In this document: positions 1 to 8,494 of the stretch, piece after piece | How positions within the stretch are numbered: position 1 is the first letter of the stretch | Layout: each line of letters begins with the position of its first letter | Assembly (NCBI GenBank): GCA_025356095.1 | Contig: JANXUR010000097.1 | Location: 62,001-126,000, forward strand | Length of the DNA stretch: 64,000 nt | From: Acidobacteriaceae bacterium | GTDB lineage: Bacteria > Acidobacteriota > Terriglobia > Terriglobales > Acidobacteriaceae | Direction: 5' to 3' | Position numbers and translations under genes: made by a program | The notes under the pieces: model-generated | What the model was told of the DNA's origin: nothing | Seen by the model: only the letters and a program-made list of their open reading frames with translations | Database searches by the model: none

Positions 1-602
1 GTGCCGCCGCATCAGAGACCGCACACGAGTTGTCGTCGGCAACATCACCTTACTGGAACCTGATTACGCAAGCACTTCTGCCCAATGCAGGGGTTACGGC
101 GCAGCAGGTAGGTATCTTGTATGTGGAGGATGTGGATTCGATTGCAGCGGGTACCTTCCCGAGCGATATGCAGGGACTGCAAGCGGACTTAGAAGGTCTA
201 CTGCAGAACGCATTGGTGCTCTTCCCCAACCTGAAGATGGCGTATCTGGGTGGCCGACCTTATGGTGGTTACTCCAACGGAGTTTCTGTTGTGGAGCCAG
301 AGCCGTTTGTGTATGAATCAGGCTTCGCCAACCAGTGGGTGGTGGCCGACCAGATCAACGGGGTAGCTGCGATGAACTATCAGCCGCTCTCCGGGCCGGT
401 GCTCGCTCCCTGGGTAGCTTGGGGTAGCTACAACTGGGCCAACGGAATGGTGCCGCGGCTGGATGGCACTTACTATACCTGCCAAGACTTCCGCAACGAC
501 GGGTTACATCCTTCCACGGATGGCGATAACAAGGTTTCTGGCGCGATGCTCCAGTTCTTTAAGACCGATCCGACGGCAACGCCTTGGTTCTTAGCGCACT
601 AA
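1..602 (+). CDS. SGNH/GDSL-like hydrolase, C-terminal part (5' end outside window)
   Basis: The reading frame is open back to base 3, so the gene begins before the window; a TTG at 30 is not a convincing start. About 200 residues are visible. Near the C-terminus is DGLHPSTDGDNK, which fits block V of SGNH hydrolases, where the Asp and His of the D-x-x-H pair belong to the catalytic triad. The nucleophile block GDS would lie in the missing N-terminal part. The visible part is rich in aromatic residues and Gly and has no membrane segment, as expected for a secreted carbohydrate- or lipid-ester hydrolase. Substrate cannot be told. A hairpin follows the stop. Confidence 0.55.
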   Translation, partial: AAASETAHELSSATSPYWNLITQALLPNAGVTAQQVGILYVEDVDSIAAGTFPSDMQGLQADLEGLLQNALVLFPNLKMAYLGGRPYGGYSNGVSVVEPEPFVYESGFANQWVVADQINGVAAMNYQPLSGPVLAPWVAWGSYNWANGMVPRLDGTYYTCQDFRNDGLHPSTDGDNKVSGAMLQFFKTDPTATPWFLAH

Positions 603-632
603 GGCGTTGGCGCGTCATGAATCTTAAAAGCA

Positions 633-662
633 AAGGCGGGGAGCAGTTACGCTTCCCGCCTT
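633..662. terminator. Bidirectional terminator hairpin between the SGNH gene and clpC
   Basis: A 12-bp stem (633-644 with 651-662, one G-U pair) has a 6-nt loop. Read on the minus strand it is followed by TTTGCTTTT, a usable U-tract for ending clpC. On the plus strand it is followed by CGTTTAAT, a weaker tract for the SGNH gene. It lies between two convergent genes. Confidence 0.7.
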
Positions 663-686
663 CGTTTAATCTGCCTCGACCTTACT

Positions 687-3128
687 TTACTTGTAGAGCA
701 AGATCCCTTCGATCTCCTGCGAGTTTACTGGCCGGTAGAACAACTTGGCATCTTCTAGAAACACTTCCAGAAACGCAGGGCGCTCGGTAATCGTGCCCTG
801 AATCAGCGCCTCCGAGAGCGGATCCTCGATGTATTTCTGCAAGGCGCGACGAAGCGGACGCGCACCATAGCTGCGGTCGCCCGTGGTCTTTTCCAGAATC
901 CACTTCTTGGCTTCTTCCGTCACCGTGATGGTGATGGAGCGTTGCGCCAAGTTGGTGTTGAGCTGATTTACCAGCAGTTCCAGAATTTGGATTAGGTCGT
1001 TCTCGCCCAAAGCGCTGAAGATAATGACTTCATCCAGGCGGTTGAGGAACTCAGGATTGAAGGTACGCTTGACTTCATTGCGCACCAACTCCTCCACCTT
1101 TTCTGCGATCATCTCTTCCTTTTGCGAAGAGAACCCAAGCCCGGTCCGCTTTTGCAAGTGCCGCGCGCCGATGTTTGACGTCATGATGAGAATGACGTTC
1201 TTGAAGTCCACCGTATTGCCTAGGCCGTCGGTGAGTTGCCCATCTTCAAACACCTGCAACAAGATGTTGAAGACATCGGGATGCGCCTTCTCGATTTCGT
1301 CAAGCAGGACGACCGAATAAGGCGCGCGCTTGACGCGTTCGGTGAGTTGGCCGCCCTCCTCGTAGCCGACGTATCCGGGAGGCGAGCCGATCAGCTTGCT
1401 GACCGAATGCTTCTCCATGAACTCCGACATATCGAAGCGGATGAGCGATTTTTCGCTGCCAAACATGAACTGAGCGATGGTACGTGCGACTTCAGTTTTA
1501 CCCACACCCGTGGGGCCAAGAAAGAGGAACGAGCCAATGGGGCGGAGCGGGCTCTTGAGTCCGGCACGAGAGCGGCGAATGGCACGAGCCAGCGCACTGA
1601 TCGCCTTGTCTTGCGAAATTACGCGCTTGTGCAACTCTTCTTCAATCCGCAGCAGTTTGCGTGACTCTTCTTCTTTGATGGAGGCTACGGGCACTCCTGT
1701 CCAGCGTGAGACGACATCTTCAATGTCCTCACGCGTGACCACGCCCGTTGCATTGTCATCGAGGTGATATTTCTCTTTGAGCCCGCGCAGGCTGTCGCGC
1801 ACTTTGCGCTCTTCGTCGGTGTAAAAACGGGCCTTCTCGAATTCGCGGCTAGCGATAGCGCTTTCCATCCGCTGCACGATGAATTTGAGCTGCTTCTGCA
1901 CCTCGGTGATCTCATCGGGCAGGGAAGTCTGGCGCAGCTTCACGCGCGCGCCCGCTTCATCAATCAGGTCAATTGCCTTGTCGGGCAGAAAGCGATCTGG
2001 AATGTAGCGGTTCGAGTGTGAAACCGACATTTCAATTGCTTCATTGGTGTAGGTGACGGCATGGAACTTCTCGTAGCGTTCCTTAATGCCATACAGAATC
2101 TTAATCGCATCGGCCTCATTGGGCGGCGGAACCTTCACCGACTGGAAGCGCCGCTCCAGCGAGCGATCTTTCTCGATGGACTTGCGGTATTCGCCGGGGG
2201 TGGTCGCGCCGATGCACTGAATCTCGCCGCGGGAGAGCGCTGGCTTTAGAATGTTGGCGGCATCGAGCGAGCCTTCCGCTGACCCAGCCCCCACCAGCGT
2301 ATGCAATTCGTCAATAAAGATGATGGAATTCTGCGACTCCATCAGTTCTTTCATGATGGTTTTGAGTCGCTCTTCAAATTGGCCGCGATACTTGGTGCCA
2401 GCAACGATCAGCGACAGGTCAAGCGCCAGCACTCGCTTGTCGGCCAGAAACGAGGGCACCTCGCCATCTGCAATGCGTTGCGCCAAGCCTTCCACAATGG
2501 CGGTCTTGCCAACGCCCGGTTCGCCAATCAGCACGGGATTGTTCTTGGTGCGGCGGCACAAAATTTGGATGACGCGATCTACTTCGTTGTCACGCCCCAC
2601 CAGCGGATCGAGTTGGGCGTCAATCGCGGCCTGCGTCAGATCGCGAGAAAACTCGCTGAGCAGTGAGGACTCGCGAGGTTGGCGGGCCTGGCCTTTTTCT
2701 TGCGAGCTGCGCGCCAGCTCTTCGCGAATCGTCGGCAAGCGCAAACCGCGTTCGTGCAGAATTTCGGCGGCAAAGCACTTTTCTTCGCGCAGCAATCCCA
2801 GCAAAAGATGTTCGGTGCCAATGTGCTTGTGCGACAACCGCTCCGCTTCTTCGGCCGCAAACGCCAGCACCCGCTTGCACTCATTGCTGAGCGGCAAGTC
2901 TACCGATGTCGAAACCTTCTCTCGAATGGTGGTGTGCCCTTCAATCTGCTTTCGGATGGATTCCACGGAGGCGTGCGAGCGCAGAAAGCGATTGGTCAGC
3001 GCTTTATCTTCGCGAAGCAACCCCAGAAGCAGGTGCTCCGTTTCGATGTAGGGCGAGCCAAATTGACTCGCCTCGTAGCGGGCAAAGAAGATGACCCGCC
3101 GGGCCTTCTCGGTATAGCGCTCAAACAT
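687..3128 (-). CDS. clpC: ATP-dependent Clp protease ATP-binding subunit ClpC
   Basis: An AAA+ unfoldase that feeds substrates to ClpP in the cytoplasm. The 813 residues match the normal ClpC length. Domain order: N-terminal domain with two Clp_N repeats (about 1-145, each with the [11 protein letters not shown] signature); first ATPase domain with Walker A GEPGVGKT and Walker [11 protein letters not shown]; middle domain with a UVR-type helical pair, which separates ClpC from ClpB; second ATPase domain with Walker [10 protein letters not shown] and the [13 protein letters not shown] pore loop; C-terminal D2-small domain. The ATG is preceded by GGGAGA at good spacing. It is probably transcribed alone: the next upstream minus-strand gene (lolD) ends 245 bases away. 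No mcsA, mcsB or ctsR is seen nearby. Confidence 0.95.
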   Translation of the reverse strand: MFERYTEKARRVIFFARYEASQFGSPYIETEHLLLGLLREDKALTNRFLRSHASVESIRKQIEGHTTIREKVSTSVDLPLSNECKRVLAFAAEEAERLSHKHIGTEHLLLGLLREEKCFAAEILHERGLRLPTIREELARSSQEKGQARQPRESSLLSEFSRDLTQAAIDAQLDPLVGRDNEVDRVIQILCRRTKNNPVLIGEPGVGKTAIVEGLAQRIADGEVPSFLADKRVLALDLSLIVAGTKYRGQFEERLKTIMKELMESQNSIIFIDELHTLVGAGSAEGSLDAANILKPALSRGEIQCIGATTPGEYRKSIEKDRSLERRFQSVKVPPPNEADAIKILYGIKERYEKFHAVTYTNEAIEMSVSHSNRYIPDRFLPDKAIDLIDEAGARVKLRQTSLPDEITEVQKQLKFIVQRMESAIASREFEKARFYTDEERKVRDSLRGLKEKYHLDDNATGVVTREDIEDVVSRWTGVPVASIKEEESRKLLRIEEELHKRVISQDKAISALARAIRRSRAGLKSPLRPIGSFLFLGPTGVGKTEVARTIAQFMFGSEKSLIRFDMSEFMEKHSVSKLIGSPPGYVGYEEGGQLTERVKRAPYSVVLLDEIEKAHPDVFNILLQVFEDGQLTDGLGNTVDFKNVILIMTSNIGARHLQKRTGLGFSSQKEEMIAEKVEELVRNEVKRTFNPEFLNRLDEVIIFSALGENDLIQILELLVNQLNTNLAQRSITITVTEEAKKWILEKTTGDRSYGARPLRRALQKYIEDPLSEALIQGTITERPAFLEVFLEDAKLFYRPVNSQEIEGILLYK

Positions 3129-3340
3129 GCCAGATCTCCCGGGCGGTCGGGCTGGGTGTCCCCTGCCGGCAACCCCTTTTGATCACTTTATCATGCTACC
3201 GGAAAGCATTCGATAGCACATCCGCGCTATGCCACCAGTGCGAAAAATACTGTGGAATATGGCTTTTGGTAGGTCTGCCTGCGTCCCACCGCGCGAACCG
3301 CCGTTGTGGCCGAACACTTGCCTACCAAGCAAAAACAGTT

Positions 3341-3380
3341 GAACTACATTGAACTACATTGAACTACAGCGAACTACAGC
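3341..3380. repeat. Four 10-bp tandem repeats overlapping the lolD stop codon
   Basis: Two copies of GAACTACATT (3341-3360) are followed by two of GAACTACAGC (3361-3380). The last copy contains the lolD stop codon (3374-3376 on the minus strand), so the array touches both the lolD 3' end and the clpC upstream region. Function unknown; it could have grown by slippage. Confidence 0.8.
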
Positions 3381-4099
3381 GACTGCGGGGCAACTTCCTG
3401 CAACCCGCCGCTGCCCAGTTTCAGCACGCGTGAACATCTCCGAGCAAAATCCAAGTTATGGGTTGCAATCAGCGACGTAAGTGAAAAATCGCGGTGCAGC
3501 CGGTTCATCAATGTGAATACTGCTTCAGCGTTTCGTGCGTCTAGGTTGCCCGTCGGCTCATCTGCCAATAGCACGGCTGGCCGCGCTACCAAGGCTCTTG
3601 CCAATGCTACGCGTTGCTGCTCGCCGCCAGAAAGCTCACCAGAACGATGCTGCGCCCGTGCCTCCAGGCCAACTTCTCGAAGCCAATCCACTGCCGTGGG
3701 CAGCGCTTCCGCCGCAGCCACTCCCCGCGCCAGCAGCGGCATGGCGACATTTTCTGCGGCTGTAAACTCGGGCAACAAATGGTGAAACTGCCATACAAAT
3801 CCTATGCTGCGGTTGCGAAAGTCGCTGGCTTCAGCGTCACTCATGGCTGTGAGGTCACGTCCTGCACAAGTGACATTCCCAGCCGTCGCGCGGTCGAGTG
3901 AGCTAAGCAAGTACAGCAGGGTGCTTTTGCCCGAGCCAGATTCCCCCACCAACGCGACCATCTCGCCGCGCTGAATCGAAAAGGCAACGGCTTCGAGGAC
4001 GGGCAGTGCAGCTGCGCCACTGCGAAACACCTTGCACAGGCCGGATGTGCGGATGACTGCCGCGTCACTCAATTCACTCTTTTCACTCATTTCACTCAT
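3374..4099 (-). CDS. lolD: Lipoprotein-release ABC transporter ATP-binding protein LolD
   Basis: The ATPase subunit of a LolCDE/MacB-type exporter, which uses ATP to release lipoproteins from the inner membrane. It has 241 residues with Walker A GESGSGKST, a Q-loop region (FVWQFHHLLPEFTAAENV, typical of the LolD/MacB branch), signature LSGGEQQRVALARAL and Walker B VLLADEPTGNLD. The start is placed at 4099: its ATG overlaps the end of lolC by 8 bases (ATGAGTGA), which suggests translational coupling. The open frame continues further upstream but lacks homology there. The first residues (MSEMSEKSELSDA) come from a short repeat in the DNA. Confidence 0.9.
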   Translation of the reverse strand: MSEMSEKSELSDAAVIRTSGLCKVFRSGAAALPVLEAVAFSIQRGEMVALVGESGSGKSTLLYLLSSLDRATAGNVTCAGRDLTAMSDAEASDFRNRSIGFVWQFHHLLPEFTAAENVAMPLLARGVAAAEALPTAVDWLREVGLEARAQHRSGELSGGEQQRVALARALVARPAVLLADEPTGNLDARNAEAVFTLMNRLHRDFSLTSLIATHNLDFARRCSRVLKLGSGGLQEVAPQSL

Positions 4100-5429
4100 A
4101 GCGCAGCGCCTCCGCTGGAAGAATGCGCGAGGCCGCGAGCGAAGGATAAATGGTCGCGAGAAAGGAGATGCCCAGCGTGAGTGCGGCGATAAGCAACCCA
4201 TCCACTAAACGCGGCGCAAAGGGTACGTAGTCAATTGAGTACACTTCCGCCGAAAGCGAGAGGAAGTGGTAGGTAGCCCCGGCCCAGGCAAACCCGTAGC
4301 CAATGGCCAACCCGAGTGCCGTGCCCGCCCCGCCGATGACCATGCCTTGGGCCACAAAAATGCGCCGTATCTGCTCGCGCTTAGTGCCCAGCGACATTAG
4401 CACGGCGATATCGCGCGTCTTTTCCATCACCATCATGGTGAGCGAAATCAAAATGTTCAGCGCCGCTACTAGAACGATGAGGCCAATGGTAATCAGGGTA
4501 ACCACGCGCTCCAGTCGCAGCGCCCGGAATAGTGCGCGATTCTGCTGCATCCAGTTGGTAGTCTGAAAGCCGGTGCCCGCTGCGGCTTCGATGTTGCGGC
4601 CAATCTCGGCGGCGCGATCCAGATCATCCACCTTGAATTCGATCACCTGAATCACGTCGCCGAGGCCGAACAGGTCTTGCGCGTCGCTCATGCGAGTAAA
4701 GACCCACGACGAATCGTAGTCATAGAAGCCAGACTGGAAGATGCCAACCACGCGGAAACGGACGTATTTGGGTGACATGCCGAAGGGCGTGAGTTCCCCT
4801 TGCGGCGAGGTGACCAGCACCACTGAACCGAGGCCAGCACCAAGGTCGTTGGCCATATCCTGACCCAAGATGACTGGCGGCAGCGAGGCAACGCGCTGCC
4901 GCGCGCCTTCGAGCGAACTGGGCGAACCGCCCTCTGTGGTGACTGACCTTGCAGGACTGCTTGGGAGACTCGTTGGGGGATTCCCTGGGGGATCCGATGC
5001 TGGTGCGTCCAGATCCGCCGCAGAGCCCTGATGCACGGTATTGAGCAGATCGCTTACGCTGCGCTCGTACTGCGGCACCATGCCCTTGAGAACCGCGCCG
5101 CGCGCGCGGGCTCCGCGTGAGATCAGTACCTGCTCATAAACAGCCGGTGAGGCAGCCACCACGTGTGGTGCGCGGCTCAGGTGCTCCAGCAGCGGACGCC
5201 ACGCAGGGATGCCATCGTTCTGAATCCGCAGCAGGCTGACGTGCGCGGTTGAGCCCAGCAGACGCTGTTGCAAATCTTGGCGGAAGCCGTTGTTGACCGA
5301 AAGTGCAATCACCAGCGATGCGACGCCAGCGGTGATGCCGAGGACGGAGACCGCCGTGATGACGCCAATCACCGCCTGCCGGCGCTTGGCCCGCAGATAA
5401 CGGTTCGCGATGAAGAGTTCAAAGCGCAT
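4092..5429 (-). CDS. lolC: Lipoprotein-releasing permease, LolC/LolE family
   Basis: The membrane partner of LolD. The N-terminus FIANRYLRAKRRQAVIGVI is the family signature that leads into the first membrane helix. A large periplasmic MacB-PCD-like domain follows, then three C-terminal helices of the FtsX type with the cytoplasmic coupling loop EKTRDIAVLMSLG. 445 residues is slightly long. The extra length is a Pro/Ser-rich stretch at about residues 138-175 in the periplasmic domain, probably a disordered loop. Only one permease gene is present, so the complex may be a homodimer, as proposed for single-LolC organisms, or the second subunit lies elsewhere. Overlaps lolD. Confidence 0.88.
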   Translation of the reverse strand: MRFELFIANRYLRAKRRQAVIGVITAVSVLGITAGVASLVIALSVNNGFRQDLQQRLLGSTAHVSLLRIQNDGIPAWRPLLEHLSRAPHVVAASPAVYEQVLISRGARARGAVLKGMVPQYERSVSDLLNTVHQGSAADLDAPASDPPGNPPTSLPSSPARSVTTEGGSPSSLEGARQRVASLPPVILGQDMANDLGAGLGSVVLVTSPQGELTPFGMSPKYVRFRVVGIFQSGFYDYDSSWVFTRMSDAQDLFGLGDVIQVIEFKVDDLDRAAEIGRNIEAAAGTGFQTTNWMQQNRALFRALRLERVVTLITIGLIVLVAALNILISLTMMVMEKTRDIAVLMSLGTKREQIRRIFVAQGMVIGGAGTALGLAIGYGFAWAGATYHFLSLSAEVYSIDYVPFAPRLVDGLLIAALTLGISFLATIYPSLAASRILPAEALRYE

Positions 5430-5470
5430 GGAGTGAAGGGCTTACAGCGCACAGGCGCTTGTCAGTCAGT

Positions 5471-6067
5471 CTAGCGCGGCGCGTGGCCGATTCGTGGTAT
5501 CAACATCGGCACCCGCGACTGGTATTTGCGATACTCCTCGCCAAAGCGGGCGACGAGTTCTCGTTCTTCCAGCCAGATCATCAGCCATCCTGTGACCAGC
5601 CCAACCGCAAGCAGCGCATAGATGACTGCGAGACCAGTGCCGCAGGCCCAAGCCGCTAGTTCGCACAAATGTGCGGCGTAGATGGGATGCCGCATGCGTT
5701 GGCGAATCCCAGTGACGATCAGCTTCTGCGGCGCAGCGCCCGACGAAAGCTCGGGCAGGCCGCTCAGCAGTTTCAACGAAAAACTGCGTCCGGAGGCGCG
5801 ATAGAGCCAAACCCCGAGCAGCAGGAGGGCGGCAGCAGGCAGCCAAGTCCACGGTGCGTGGTACAGCGCAATGTGCCGGTAGTGCGCCGTCGTGAAGCCG
5901 AGCGCGATCCACAGAGCGATCCACGCGGGTACCAGAAGAATGTAAGCCGGGCTACGCCGCGCCCGCCAAAATTGCGCGAAAGGATGAATTGCCAGCCAGA
6001 AGCAGGGAATCGTCGCATAGACGATACTGGCCAGCCATCCAAAGGTGCACAGAAATGAGAGCAACAT
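5471..6067 (-). CDS. Isoprenylcysteine/phospholipid methyltransferase-like membrane protein
   Basis: A 198-residue integral membrane protein with about five hydrophobic segments. The C-terminal half carries the family signature of SAM-dependent ICMT/PEMT-type membrane methyltransferases: RHPIYAAHL, then EERELVARFGEEYRKYQ and a final VP. The Glu-Glu and RHPxY residues line the SAM and substrate pocket in characterised relatives. The bacterial substrate (lipid, small thiol or isoprenoid) cannot be predicted. It lies 11 bases after the propeller gene and 41 bases before lolC, so it is probably in the same transcript. Confidence 0.75.
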   Translation of the reverse strand: MLLSFLCTFGWLASIVYATIPCFWLAIHPFAQFWRARRSPAYILLVPAWIALWIALGFTTAHYRHIALYHAPWTWLPAAALLLLGVWLYRASGRSFSLKLLSGLPELSSGAAPQKLIVTGIRQRMRHPIYAAHLCELAAWACGTGLAVIYALLAVGLVTGWLMIWLEERELVARFGEEYRKYQSRVPMLIPRIGHAPR

Positions 6068-6078
6068 GACAGGTCCTG

Positions 6079-8403
6079 CTAGCGCTTGCTGGCGGCCGCA
6101 TTCGGCACGTTCAGCACAATCTTGGCGGTCACTGCATTGTCATAGCGATCGAAGACGCGAACCACAACAACGTGCTCGTCGCCAGCCTGCGTCTTGTCGC
6201 TAAGAGGCTTGGGCAGCGGGGCAACAAAGTCGTAGCTAGCGTTCTTCGAGTCGGCAAGTTCGCCGACCGGCTCCAGAAATTGCCAGTCGCCTGCGTCTAT
6301 CGAATACTCAGCTTGTTTGATGACGGAGGCATCGCTTGCGTGGAACGTGACGTGTATGCCGCTTGCTGCGGCAGCCGCTTTCAGTTCTTCGATGCGTGGT
6401 GCTGTGGTATCCACCTGAAAGCGCTGGCTCGCTTTTTCGCCGGTCAGGCCTTCGCCCGGCGTGTGTGAATCGGCGTCGCTCGCCACTACGCGGACCGTGT
6501 AGGTACCATCCGGCAGCAACGCCGCCTCAAAGCTCAGCCAGTGGTCGCTCAGGTCGTCGCGCAGCAGTTGCCAGCGCGAATCACCTTCGCTACGGTAGTA
6601 AACCGCAAAACTCAACTGATCGTCGTTGGCATCGCGCGCATTCCACTTGACGGCGATGGAATCTCGGTCTCGAATTGTAGGCACCGGCGACTCAAAGCGG
6701 TCACTCGACGAGCTTTGTGAATTCGCGCTCAGCAGAAAACTCTGTCCGGTGGGCCGTGATGAAGCAGTCACGCGCGCACCCACTTGCACGGTTACATCTT
6801 CCACCACGGGTGCTACGTTCTTGGTGCGGTAGTTGACTGCAACCGTGTTTAGTTCTGAGTGCCCGCTACCGGGCTTGAGGATGGCCTTCCATTGCAGATA
6901 GCGTGCTGGCGGAGCTTGCACCTTGGCGTCGCCACCGAGTTCAACTTTGCTCCACAGGCTCCAGTTGCGGTCTGGATTATCCACATTGCCGCTGCGGGCA
7001 AATAGCTGGACGTTGTTGCCACGAAGCTCGGTGCGTCCCCAGCGGGAAAAAATCCTGGCGTCGAACACGTCGCTCTCGTAGCTGCCTTCTGCGGCCAGCG
7101 CCGGGCCCAGCTTAAATACTTTGCCCAAGTTGCTGGTCGCAAGAAAGAGTCCGCCGTTCGGTGCTGGAGCAAAGGCTGTAACCTGACTTGCATTGGCGCG
7201 CCCCAGGTCGGCATAGTCGTCGTCGCCGGTAAGGGTGGCGTTCACCGCGAAGATTCGGCCCTTGTTGCCAGTGCCCACCAGCAGACGACCGTTGGGGTCG
7301 AACGCCAGGGCATATGCAATCTCATCATTGGAATTCCAGATACGCTCAGGGGAACCGTCGGTTGCAATGCGAATCAGGTCAGAACCGCCAGCGGCACCGA
7401 AGGCAGGCAAAGGTAGTGGCCCAGCATTTTGGGGCAACGGACTGGCACCGATGGGGCCAACGTGTTGGTTGCCCGTGACCGTGATGGTGACCGGCTGTTG
7501 CGCCAGAGCCTGCGCCAACCCGCCGCTGGAGCGTTTTTCGCCTACGGCAGCAGCATAGATGTTGCCGGCTTTGTCCACTGCCAGCGCGGTGATCTCTTTT
7601 TTGCTGGCGCCGTACAGCACTAACCCTTCGCCAGAAGTGGAGATGCGGTAGATCAATCCGCTGCCGTCCGAGCCGGCGATCAGGTTGCCGGTGCCATCGA
7701 GTGCGAGCGAGCGGATGTGTGCATCGTCGCTCTTAAAGAAGACTTTGGAGTCGCCTTTGGGCGTCACTCGGAAAATTTCGCCATTGTCGCCGGTCGCCAC
7801 GAAAAGGTTGCCGGTCGCATCAAACAGCATTGCCCAGATGTAGCGGGTCTTGGGGTCGAAGAACACGCTGGAGCTGTAAGTCGCATCCACCGGGGGCTTG
7901 GCATCCTCCGGATTGGCTGCCGCGTTTGTAGCGTTGCCGGCATCTGTTGTTTTTGCTGGGGTTGCAGCAACGGCCGCAGTGCCACTCCCTTTCACGATCT
8001 TGTACACCTTGCTATCTGGCAGCGTGGCTGCAAAGATGGCTCCTGCCTTATCCACCGCGATGGCTTGCACTTGCAGGTCTTTGCTTTCAAAGACGATGCT
8101 GGCCTTGCCATCGGCGGTGATGCGGTACACCCTTGCCGGCGAACCGGCTCCGGCGTAGAGGTTGCCCGCATCGTCACTCGCAATCGTCCAAATCTGTGTG
8201 GAAGGCGAGGCGTAGAGAGGCGTAAGGCTCGGAGCCAGTTCCAGTCCGCCATTGCGGCGGATGGCGACATCTTTCGCTGTACCCTTTTGCAGCTCGTCAT
8301 ACTTCGATTGCTCCCACAGTTTGGTGCCTTGCGCGAGCAGCGCAACAGGCAAGAGGAAGAGCGGCAACACAGCGCAGCAGCGGAGAGTGTTCTTAAGAGT
8401 CAT
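6079..8403 (-). CDS. Secreted beta-propeller protein with C-terminal FN3/Ig-like region
   Basis: 774 residues with a signal peptide ending near LLAQG. The first two thirds contain NHL/SMP-30-like blades with recurring patterns of the type D-x-x-G-N-L-x-x-A-T/G plus V-Y-R-I, forming one or two propellers. The last third (from about 540) has beta-sandwich features and ends in a likely Ig/FN3 module with DTTAP and DGTYTVRVVASD. There are no catalytic motifs. Such proteins bind ligands or partners at or outside the outer membrane; no specific role can be assigned. It lies between the S55 peptidase gene (91 bases upstream) and the methyltransferase-like gene. Confidence 0.6.
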   Translation of the reverse strand: MTLKNTLRCCAVLPLFLLPVALLAQGTKLWEQSKYDELQKGTAKDVAIRRNGGLELAPSLTPLYASPSTQIWTIASDDAGNLYAGAGSPARVYRITADGKASIVFESKDLQVQAIAVDKAGAIFAATLPDSKVYKIVKGSGTAAVAATPAKTTDAGNATNAAANPEDAKPPVDATYSSSVFFDPKTRYIWAMLFDATGNLFVATGDNGEIFRVTPKGDSKVFFKSDDAHIRSLALDGTGNLIAGSDGSGLIYRISTSGEGLVLYGASKKEITALAVDKAGNIYAAAVGEKRSSGGLAQALAQQPVTITVTGNQHVGPIGASPLPQNAGPLPLPAFGAAGGSDLIRIATDGSPERIWNSNDEIAYALAFDPNGRLLVGTGNKGRIFAVNATLTGDDDYADLGRANASQVTAFAPAPNGGLFLATSNLGKVFKLGPALAAEGSYESDVFDARIFSRWGRTELRGNNVQLFARSGNVDNPDRNWSLWSKVELGGDAKVQAPPARYLQWKAILKPGSGHSELNTVAVNYRTKNVAPVVEDVTVQVGARVTASSRPTGQSFLLSANSQSSSSDRFESPVPTIRDRDSIAVKWNARDANDDQLSFAVYYRSEGDSRWQLLRDDLSDHWLSFEAALLPDGTYTVRVVASDADSHTPGEGLTGEKASQRFQVDTTAPRIEELKAAAAASGIHVTFHASDASVIKQAEYSIDAGDWQFLEPVGELADSKNASYDFVAPLPKPLSDKTQAGDEHVVVVRVFDRYDNAVTAKIVLNVPNAAASKR

Positions 8404-8494
8404 GAATTTTATTGGTTCGAGGACAGTTCTAAATTCTTGTGATCGTCAAGTGCAACTGCATTCTTAAATCGGCCGCATTCCTCTGGGGCACCGC

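Noticed and set aside
2251-3051. Plus-strand frame opposite clpC
   Set aside because: Ser-rich low-complexity shadow of the conserved ATPase gene.
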